A stretch of DNA of 12,125 nt, taken from the NCBI GenBank assembly GCA_003505715.1, contig DNXU01000348.1:9797-21921 (forward strand), in the 5' to 3' direction. A model generated the notes under the pieces. The model was not told the origin of the DNA. It did no database searches and was given only the letters and a program-made list of their open reading frames with translations. The translations under genes and the position numbers were made by a program. The first letter of the stretch is position 1. Each line of letters begins with the position of its first letter. Shown here one piece after another: positions 6,192 to 12,125 of this stretch. The stretch is from Cyanobacteria bacterium UBA8803 (GTDB lineage Bacteria > Cyanobacteriota > Cyanobacteriia > Cyanobacteriales > Coleofasciculaceae).

Positions 6192-7148
6192 TTAAGATTT
6201 GGCTGTACCTTTAATTTGGTGCCTTAATGATTGAGCTAGTGTAGGGGGTAGTAAAATTCCTACAATGCTTTTCAACAAAACTATCGATAAAACTCGCCAT
6301 CGCTGCCTTACAATAACTGGATTTTTTGTTACAGCCAACAACAGGCATCTAATTACCATAAAACTTTTCTGAGGATTGACCTCGCCTTCTATCCCTCGAA
6401 AGGTCAGATAAAGATAGAAGGACGCTATACTAGCTTTTTTGAGATGTTGCAAAGATGGGACGCTATTATTAAAAGCCCGTTCTATCACTCTTAATGATTG
6501 ATGTTCCAATTCAGAAATATTGGCAGATATTGAATTAGTCCTAACTCTATATAAAATTTGAGATCTGGGCACACAAACAAAATCATAGCGAGCTGCCAAA
6601 CGCAAATATAAATCCCAGTCCTCTGGACCATGGAGTGACTCATCAAACTTACCGACTGACGTGAAAGCATCTCGCCTAATCAGCGCATTGGAGCCATTTT
6701 CCAGAAAATTGCTCACCAACAGCTTAGCATAAACATCTCCCGACACAGTGGTGTGGGCGCCTGGGCGTAAAAACCGACTTGACTCATCGATAAAATCAGT
6801 CCAGCTATAAGCTACTGCTGCCTGGGAATTACCTTGCAAAGCAGCCACTTGCATTTCTAGCTTATCGGGAGTCCATAGGTCATCAGCATCTAAGAAGGAA
6901 ACATAATCACCTACTGAATGATAAAAACCACAGTTGCGACTAGCAGATACACCTACATTAGGATAAGAAAATACCTTTAATCTTGGGTCTTGGCAGCAGT
7001 ATACTAGGCTCAAAGTATTGTCTTCTGAACCATCATCAATTATGATAAATTCAAAATCAGAAAAGCTTTGATTTAAAACCGATTCAATCGTTTCAATTAC
7101 AGTTATTGCTGCATTATAAGCTGGAGTAATTACGGAGACTAAAGGCAT
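6192..7148 (-). CDS. GT2 family glycosyltransferase
   Basis: The 318-residue product is a GT-A fold, family 2 glycosyltransferase that uses a nucleotide-sugar donor. The N-terminal nucleotide-binding start is 'VSVITPAYNAA' (4-14), followed by 'FIIIDDGSEDNT' (34-45). The metal-binding DxD motif is 'FLDADDLW' (85-92, Asp87 and Asp89). 'GPEDWDLYLRL' (174-184) supplies the likely catalytic acidic residue. The C-terminal hydrophobic stretch about 283-300 could lie along the membrane, as in many polysaccharide GT2 enzymes. It is 49 bp from both the GT4 gene upstream and the sulfotransferase downstream. The Shine-Dalgarno motif is weak. The sugar and linkage cannot be read from the sequence. It is clearly different from the HpsE-type GT2 proteins in this operon. 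Confidence 0.9.
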   Translation of the reverse strand: MPLVSVITPAYNAAITVIETIESVLNQSFSDFEFIIIDDGSEDNTLSLVYCCQDPRLKVFSYPNVGVSASRNCGFYHSVGDYVSFLDADDLWTPDKLEMQVAALQGNSQAAVAYSWTDFIDESSRFLRPGAHTTVSGDVYAKLLVSNFLENGSNALIRRDAFTSVGKFDESLHGPEDWDLYLRLAARYDFVCVPRSQILYRVRTNSISANISELEHQSLRVIERAFNNSVPSLQHLKKASIASFYLYLTFRGIEGEVNPQKSFMVIRCLLLAVTKNPVIVRQRWRVLSIVLLKSIVGILLPPTLAQSLRHQIKGTAKS

Positions 7149-7197
7149 TTTCTTATTTATGAGTTTTTATAGAGTTTAATTTCGTAGTTTAAAAAAA

Positions 7198-8319
7198 TTA
7201 TTTGATGATTTTCATTAAAGCTTTCTCAACTCCATCAATAACTTTTTCTAGGGCAAATTTTCCAATCACATGTTCACGGCATCTTTGTGCAAGCTCAGCA
7301 TCTCTATCTCTCCAGTCAATAATTTTAATCAACTTCTCAGATAAATCTTGTGCATTTCCAGGCTCAAACAACCAAGCTTGAAATACACCTGTTAAGATTT
7401 CTGGTATACCTCCAGTACGACTTGCTAAAGCAGGTATTCCACAAGCCATGGATTCAATAATTGTTCTACCGAAAGGTTCTGAGTCTAGGCTGGGTAGTAC
7501 TGTTACATCGCTAACTTGATAAAGTGGGACTGGATTGTCTAGATGACCCAGAAATTCTATAGAACTATCAACCTCTAATTCAACAGCAAATTTCTTTAAT
7601 GATTCCTGATAATCATAGTTCTGAATAAAAGGTTTACCTGCAATTAATAATTTAGCATCAATACCACTATTTATTACTAAACTAAAACCTTTTATTAAAG
7701 TCTCTAATCCCTTCGTCTTATCCAGCCTTCCAGCATAAAAGATTACTCTATTTTTTTCATTAATTCCCATTTTTTGTCTTAGCCAAGGTAAATCTACGCA
7801 AGGAGTAAATACTTCTGGTTCAATTCCATTATGCACCACTTCAATTTTTTCTTCACTAAAGCCATAGTTAACCCAATCACTCTTGGTTTGATGAGAAACT
7901 GCAATAAATTTATTTACTCTCTTGATCGCCAAAGACCATCTCAAGTATAAATAGAACGGAGGCGGATTGCGAAGATGGCAAACCAATGGAATATTCTTGG
8001 CTAAAGCCAATCCATAGGCAAAAAGGCAATCCTGGTATTGATTAATATAGATCACGTCAGCTCTGATGTGATAATTTTTAAAAATATCATACAATAAATT
8101 CAAAATACCAGTAATAGTTTTATTTCTTTCAATAGTAAAACTTTGTGCTTTAACTATGCTTTGACAGAACTCTTGATATTGTTCGAGTAAATCTCCCTCT
8201 TCAACATAAATAAGATGAATCACATGTCCCCGTTGCGATAGACCTCGACAAACATCCAGTACACTTAGTTCCTTGCCGCCAATTCTAGATGGGTTTTTCT
8301 CTAAAACAATGATATCCAT
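7198..8319 (-). CDS. GT4 family glycosyltransferase
   Basis: The 373-residue product is a GT-B retaining glycosyltransferase of family 4. The N-terminal acceptor domain shows 'RIGGKELSVLDVCRGL' with the typical glycine loop, and 'FIAVSHQTKSDW' (138-149). The donor domain has 'VVHNGIEPEVF' (161-171), 'YAGRLDKTKGLETLI' (195-209) and the E(x7)E signature in 'EPFGRTIIESMACGIPALAS' (Glu281 and Glu289). I prefer the ATG at 8319. A TTG at 8352 is also in frame and would add 11 residues and overlap the preceding gene by 16 bp, but GT4 proteins normally begin just before the first strand, as with the ATG. The gap to the preceding gene is then 17 bp. It is strongly AT-rich: 7621-7680 has only 15 G/C bases in 60. 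Confidence 0.88.
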   Translation of the reverse strand: MDIIVLEKNPSRIGGKELSVLDVCRGLSQRGHVIHLIYVEEGDLLEQYQEFCQSIVKAQSFTIERNKTITGILNLLYDIFKNYHIRADVIYINQYQDCLFAYGLALAKNIPLVCHLRNPPPFYLYLRWSLAIKRVNKFIAVSHQTKSDWVNYGFSEEKIEVVHNGIEPEVFTPCVDLPWLRQKMGINEKNRVIFYAGRLDKTKGLETLIKGFSLVINSGIDAKLLIAGKPFIQNYDYQESLKKFAVELEVDSSIEFLGHLDNPVPLYQVSDVTVLPSLDSEPFGRTIIESMACGIPALASRTGGIPEILTGVFQAWLFEPGNAQDLSEKLIKIIDWRDRDAELAQRCREHVIGKFALEKVIDGVEKALMKIIK

Positions 8320-8336
8320 AAAATAGAGTGGTTTTT

Positions 8337-9389
8337 TTACTGAAGTCCGCAAACTAATTTGTAAGCTTCTAGGGTTTTCCAGCTTAACCTAGACCAATCT
8401 AACTCATCTAAGGGAGCCTGTGGTGAACGTGGAGTATGGACAACCCAAGCTAATGTTTCCCACAAAACCTCTGTTGTTAGTTCACCTGGATATGTTCTAA
8501 TCCAATCTTTTCCTACCTGTGCCTGTAATTCAGCCATTACTCCTTTCCTTGGCACTAATACTGGACGATTGAAAGAAAGAGCTAGTAAAGTACTGCCAGA
8601 ATTTAGAATTTCTTGAAACGGTAAGACAATTAAGTCTGAGGCATTTAAGTATATTTGTACCTTTTTGTCGGGTATCAATCCTAAAAATAATTTAATTTTA
8701 GGATCGTTTTCACATAGTTCTAATACTTCCCTCTGAATTTCTGGCGTAGAGGGTCTACCAACTATTGCCAACATCCATTTATCAGGAGATAACTCTCGAA
8801 ATATACGAATCAAGAGTGGAACATTTTTATAAGGGCGAATTTGCCCAAAAAACACTATTAACCTATGATCCTGGGGAATCTCTAGCTGAGATCTAGCAAA
8901 TTCTAGACTAACTTCATTTGAATATACTTCTCGATAATGCCCGTGAGGAACAATTGCATTTGGTCGCTCCTTAAGTATTGGGAACAGTTCTTCAGCTCTA
9001 GCCTTACCTATTTGACTAAGGCTGATATATCCGTCTACACGATACATAAATCTTGATTCAAGCCAAGCCACCAATTTTCGATAAGGTATATCACGGGGTT
9101 GCTCATCATGAAAAGTCCACACTACGCGAGTTCCTCTAGCTCGCATCCAGTCAATCAGTCCTAGCAATGATATAGATCTTACTAAGGCCGTGAATAGGTT
9201 ATGGTTATGATACTTTAAAGTAAACTCTATAGGCCAGTGAACGTGAAAAATATCATAGTATTGGTGTAGTAAATTACTACCTGAAGCTTCTTCCACAAGT
9301 ATTCCGTATTGGCGCATATGCCAATACAATAAATAAGTGTAAGGGTTTTCGTGTTTATTTCTATATGCAGGCCAAGCAATGATTTTCAT
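8337..9389 (-). CDS. GT-B glycosyltransferase, GumK/GT1-like
   Basis: The 350-residue product has a two-domain GT-B layout. The N-terminal half contains 'IFHVHWPIEF' (47-56) and 'WTFHDEQPRD' (91-100). The donor-binding half contains 'FFGQIRPYKNVPLLI' (180-194), 'LAIVGRP' and 'VLPFQEILNSGSTLLALS' (255-272), where Glu260 and the Ser/Gly loop occupy the usual nucleotide-sugar pocket. It resembles poorly characterised cyanobacterial GT-B enzymes and, loosely, GumK-type transferases. I cannot assign donor or acceptor. Its ATG overlaps the TGA of the preceding hpsE-like gene in an ATGA arrangement, which indicates translational coupling. In Nostoc, hpsE is followed by two more glycosyltransferase genes (hpsF, hpsG). 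This gene holds a comparable place, but equivalence is not shown. Confidence 0.82.
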   Translation of the reverse strand: MKIIAWPAYRNKHENPYTYLLYWHMRQYGILVEEASGSNLLHQYYDIFHVHWPIEFTLKYHNHNLFTALVRSISLLGLIDWMRARGTRVVWTFHDEQPRDIPYRKLVAWLESRFMYRVDGYISLSQIGKARAEELFPILKERPNAIVPHGHYREVYSNEVSLEFARSQLEIPQDHRLIVFFGQIRPYKNVPLLIRIFRELSPDKWMLAIVGRPSTPEIQREVLELCENDPKIKLFLGLIPDKKVQIYLNASDLIVLPFQEILNSGSTLLALSFNRPVLVPRKGVMAELQAQVGKDWIRTYPGELTTEVLWETLAWVVHTPRSPQAPLDELDWSRLSWKTLEAYKLVCGLQ

Positions 9390-10360
9390 TGGCTATTCAA
9401 CGATTTAATTATTTTATAAATTTTAAGGTATCCTAGATAAAACGGGCTAATTAAAGTACCGAGTAGCCGCTCCATTTCACAAGCAACCACAATATCACTT
9501 TTAATCAATTTTCGATATCGCAGGAAATGCTCTATCACCTTACGGGTATCATTTACCAAGTACAATAAAGAAGCCAAAGGTCTTTGCCAACTCTGCAAGG
9601 ACAACATTCGCAGATAATAGCGGCTTAGACCAATACTGCGCATCAGATCTTTAAAATAGCTTTTTTCCAATCGCTTAGCTGGGATAAAATGTTGAATTTC
9701 CATAGCTGGGTTGTACCATATTTCCCAACCTGCTAGGTGAATGTATAACAAGGCTTCTTCATCTTCGCTTGCTACCAAACATGAATCAATTCTACCTGTA
9801 AAAAACTGGCATGATGGAACATTTTCACGCCAAACGTCTCGGCGCACTACTAAACCAGCGCCGGGAGGCACTCCATTCTGGCGAGGCTTGTATTGCAGAG
9901 GCTGTAAACCTCTATCAATAATTGCAAGGTAAAAGATTATTTTTTTAAGGTTTTCTGGCGGCTCTATCTCAAATTTGCCATGAATTTTACTACCATATGC
10001 ACCTGCTTTTGGATGCTGTTGCCCAAAGGTATAAGCATTGTTAACCCAATCAATTGCAGGCCAATTATCATCATCTAAAAAACCCACAAGCTCACCCCTT
10101 GCTTCTTTCACGGCTCGCTGCCGAGCAAAAACTAGACCCTGTTCTAGTTCAAAACAATACTTGAGAGGGCAATCTACAGACCAATCAGCTTGGTACTCCC
10201 GAACTACCTGCGCTGTCTCATCCGTACTGTTGTTATCAACAACAATCACTTCCCAGGAAATCTGCTCCGTGCCCGTTTGCGATCGCAATTTATCCAAAAC
10301 CTTCGGCAAACGGCTCGCCCCATTATAAGTTGGAATCGCTACCGTAAAGTCTACAGACAT
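9386..10360 (-). CDS. HpsE-like GT2 glycosyltransferase (second copy)
   Basis: The 324-residue product is a GT-A family 2 glycosyltransferase. It aligns without gaps to the adjacent upstream hpsE product over about 310 residues, with about 57% identity by hand count (about 71% in the first 100). Motifs are 'DFTVAIPTYNGASRLP' (4-19), 'VIVVDNNSTDET' (38-49), the metal site 'GFLDDDNW' (93-100, Asp96-98), 'ASEDEEALLYIHLAGW' (197-212) and 'WYNPAMEI' (215-222). ATG 10360 is chosen by homology, since both paralogues begin MS(V/I)DFTVAIP. An in-frame GTG at 10378 would add six residues. The gene overlaps the preceding one by 10 bp and the next by 4 bp. It is AT-richer than its paralogue, so it is an old duplication or separately acquired copy. 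Confidence 0.88.
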   Translation of the reverse strand: MSVDFTVAIPTYNGASRLPKVLDKLRSQTGTEQISWEVIVVDNNSTDETAQVVREYQADWSVDCPLKYCFELEQGLVFARQRAVKEARGELVGFLDDDNWPAIDWVNNAYTFGQQHPKAGAYGSKIHGKFEIEPPENLKKIIFYLAIIDRGLQPLQYKPRQNGVPPGAGLVVRRDVWRENVPSCQFFTGRIDSCLVASEDEEALLYIHLAGWEIWYNPAMEIQHFIPAKRLEKSYFKDLMRSIGLSRYYLRMLSLQSWQRPLASLLYLVNDTRKVIEHFLRYRKLIKSDIVVACEMERLLGTLISPFYLGYLKIYKIIKSLNSQ

Positions 10361-11361
10361 TTTTGAGACTTCCCCCACGGATACACGCCTAAACCAGCTC
10401 CCTCCTTCGGAACACCCAAATACCCCTTACGCCACAGATAAAACGGACTCATCAAACTACTCAAAAACAATTCCATCTGACAACTCGCCAGCACCTCCGA
10501 CTGAATGCGCCAGCGGTACTTCAAAACATGAAACACAATTTTGCGCAAATCGTTCACCGCATACCCCACCAAAGCCAACGGTCTCTGCCAAGGCTCCACA
10601 CTTAACATCCGGGTAACGTGACGGCTAAGTCCAACCCCCCGGATAAACGGTATCAAATACTCTCGCTGCAAGCGCCACTGCGGAATTTTGTGATTAATTT
10701 CCATGGCCGGGTTGTACCAAATTTCCCACCCTGCCTGCTGAATATAACACAACATTTCCAAATCTTCCGATGTCAGCATATTCCCTTCCACCCGACCCGT
10801 CAACACCAACCGACTGGGAACGCTCTCTAAATAAGCTTGCTTGCGCACCACCAAGCCAGCCGCAGGCGGGAGCAACTTTTTCTGTGGCTCGTATAGTAAC
10901 TCCTCACCCCCCCGCTCGACAATAGCTAAAAAAGGCAGCAGCGGCAACAACTCTTCCGGCGGAGGCACATCAAAATCCCCATGAACTTGACTCCCATAGG
11001 CTCCCGCCTGGGGATGCTCTTGACTAAACGCCCAAGCCGCAGCCACCCAATTCGCCTCCGGCAGATTATCATCATCAAGGAACCCAACCACCCCTCCTCG
11101 CGCCACCTCAACCGCCCTGTGGCGAGCAAATCCTGCTCCCTGTCGAGGTTCAAAGCAATACCTTAAAGGATAAGCCTGACTCCAGTTCTCTTGATACTCT
11201 CTCACCACCTCAGCGGTGTTGTCAGTACTATTATTGTTGACCACAATAATTTCCCAGTGCAAGGAGTCAGTCCCTACTTGCGATCGCAACCGCTCCAGTA
11301 CCTCCGGCAAACGGCTTGCCCCATTATAGGTCGGAATCGCTACTGTAAAGTCAATAGACAT
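10351..11361 (-). CDS. hpsE: Hormogonium polysaccharide glycosyltransferase HpsE-like
   Basis: The 336-residue GT2 protein closely resembles HpsE, a glycosyltransferase of the hormogonium polysaccharide (hps) system that makes the extracellular slime needed for gliding in filamentous cyanobacteria. The GT-A start 'DFTVAIPTYNGASRLPEVL' (4-22) is followed by 'IIVVNNNSTDNT' (38-49), 'FLDDDNLP' (94-101, Asp96-98), 'TSEDLEMLCYIQQAGWEIW' (197-215) and 'ISPFYLW'-type C-terminus ('MSPFYLW', 304-310). Position 42 is Asn where GT2 proteins and the paralogue have Asp. A 20-odd-residue C-terminal tail after 'KGYLG' is Gly-rich and absent from the paralogue. It is the first gene of the operon and GC-richer than the genes behind it. 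The hpsE name rests on recognition of the family, not on a search. Confidence 0.8.
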   Translation of the reverse strand: MSIDFTVAIPTYNGASRLPEVLERLRSQVGTDSLHWEIIVVNNNSTDNTAEVVREYQENWSQAYPLRYCFEPRQGAGFARHRAVEVARGGVVGFLDDDNLPEANWVAAAWAFSQEHPQAGAYGSQVHGDFDVPPPEELLPLLPFLAIVERGGEELLYEPQKKLLPPAAGLVVRKQAYLESVPSRLVLTGRVEGNMLTSEDLEMLCYIQQAGWEIWYNPAMEINHKIPQWRLQREYLIPFIRGVGLSRHVTRMLSVEPWQRPLALVGYAVNDLRKIVFHVLKYRWRIQSEVLASCQMELFLSSLMSPFYLWRKGYLGVPKEGAGLGVYPWGKSQKCL

Positions 11362-11910
11362 GGGAACTACTTGATAATTACGGACTACATCAAAGCCAGG
11401 AACTGTGCCCTTTGCTCCTTTGAAACTTAAATAACAGTCTTAGGTTGCAGCCAGTTAACCGCGTCTTTTTTGCCAGCATCAGGAACCAAGCAGCACCCTA
11501 ATTAACATAAGTATTCCCAACTTTAAAAGACTTTTCTACAACCAGAGGGGCAATTGGGGGATTATTCTTCCCCAGTTTTGCCTGCTTCATGGGGGCAAGT
11601 CCTATATTCTGAATCGTAACCGACATCTGGTCAATAAACTATAAGGAGTCGCTAAAATCCTGTAAAGATTCTGTTTAGGTCGGCTCAGGGTCAGATTATC
11701 ACTTATAATCTAAAATTTTACACAAATCTTAACCCCATCTACTCCTTAAACTACAAGGATGGAACGAACTCCGATGAAGATTGTGTATCGTTGAGTTACA
11801 GGTAAGATAATGAGTTATAATTAATTCCCCAGTCTGGGTAGGTTTTGGACAAAAGCGCAATCCGCTCCCACTGATTAATTAAGGATCTCGGACTTACGCA
11901 TAATCGCCCC
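11362..11910. other. Operon leader region, no gene seen
   Basis: About 550 bp upstream of hpsE carry no credible gene on either strand and should contain the operon promoter. A weak sigma-70-like pair can be read on the minus strand (TTAACT, 16-bp spacer, TGTTAT) around 11431-11458, about 70-100 bp before the ATG, but each box matches only four of six consensus bases. A 7-bp inverted repeat with a 5-nt spacer (AGATTAT at 11693-11699, ATAATCT at 11705-11711) is a possible operator. 'GGACTTACGCA' at 11890-11900 is a sequence often seen at repeat borders in cyanobacteria. Confidence 0.45.
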
Positions 11911-11998
11911 CCTAACCCCCCAACCTTGGGGGGAACTAAGCTGAGTTTGCTGAATCTGCCTCCCTAACCCCCCAACCTTGGGGGGAATTAAGCTGAGT
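11911..11998. repeat. Two copies of the G/C-tract repeat family
   Basis: Two 36-bp units (11911-11946 and 11963-11998) differ at one base and are separated by 16 bp. Each contains CCTAAC, a C-run, AACCTT, a G-run, then AA(C/T)TAAGCTGAGT. They share the CTAAC-C-run-AACCTT-G-run-AA-TAAG core with the tandem array at 1-245, so the same repeat family occurs at both ends of the window. The G/C arms can form short hairpins. Confidence 0.85.
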
Positions 11999-12002
11999 CT
12001 AA

Positions 12003-12113
12003 TGTAATAGCGTAGTCTCCACTCCAACAACAAAATTAGCAACACTGCAAAAACAAGTCGAAGGGGCATTAGCTCAATTAATGAGCGTGACAAAACGAAT
12101 TCAATCCGGTTAA
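12003..12113 (+). pseudogene. Possible C-terminal gene remnant
   Basis: Directly after the right-hand repeats the plus strand is open from 12003 to the TAA at 12111-12113. It reads like the end of a helical or coiled-coil protein: 'STPTTKLATLQKQVEGAL' followed by 'AQLMSVTKRIQSG'. There is no start codon before the repeat; an in-frame stop lies at 12000-12002. The upstream part seems to have been lost or replaced by the repeat. The opposite strand also has an open frame beginning with a hydrophobic stretch, but that frame then runs straight through both repeat units, so I favour the plus strand. The family is unknown. Confidence 0.35.
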
Positions 12114-12125
12114 ACACCCATAATA

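Noticed and set aside
11700..11760. Pho-box-like CTTAA repeats in the leader
   Set aside because: The two CTTAA motifs are about 17 bp apart, not the 11-bp period of a cyanobacterial Pho box.
11875..12117. 80-codon minus-strand frame with a hydrophobic N-terminal part
   Set aside because: Half of it is translation of the two G/C repeat units, and the other half is opposite a more protein-like plus-strand frame.

Overview
The window reads as chromosomal DNA from a cyanobacterium, probably a filamentous one. The evidence is seven exact HIP1 octamers (GCGATCGC, at about 905, 1282, 2060, 3919, 4983, 10279 and 11280), a Uma2-type nuclease-fold gene, G/C-tract intergenic repeats of the kind common in filamentous cyanobacteria, and glycosyltransferases that resemble HpsE of the hormogonium-polysaccharide system. 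No rRNA, tRNA or CRISPR array was seen.

Left part (1-2900, plus strand). Seven tandem copies of a 35-bp unit with an imperfectly palindromic core open the window. They are followed by a Uma2-family (DUF820) gene, a degraded transposase remnant, a GNAT-type acetyltransferase gene with a TTG start, and an unrecognised 164-residue helical protein 34 bp behind it. The gap before the next gene contains a fold-back, MITE-like repeat (2602-2768) and a perfect 11-bp hairpin overlapping a G-quadruplex-type G-run array.

Middle (2920-4938, minus strand). A complete htpG (Hsp90) gene carries a roughly 50-residue acidic, Ser/Thr/Pro-rich insertion between the middle and C-terminal domains.

Right part (5294-11361, minus strand). 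Six genes run in one direction: hpsE, a second hpsE-like gene, a GT-B glycosyltransferase, a GT4 glycosyltransferase, a GT2 glycosyltransferase and a sulfotransferase. The first three junctions overlap or nearly touch, and the last two gaps are 49 bp each. This looks like one operon that assembles a glycan and probably sulfates it. The first gene is GC-richer, while those behind it are AT-rich and lack exact HIP1 sites, so the cluster seems to have a composite history.

Right flank (11362-12125). A 500-bp leader region with a 7-bp inverted repeat comes first. Two more copies of the same repeat family as at the left edge follow, then a short C-terminal gene remnant on the plus strand. I do not see a clearly new defence system. 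The most interesting content is the duplicated-hpsE plus sulfotransferase glycan operon and the dispersed repeats around it.
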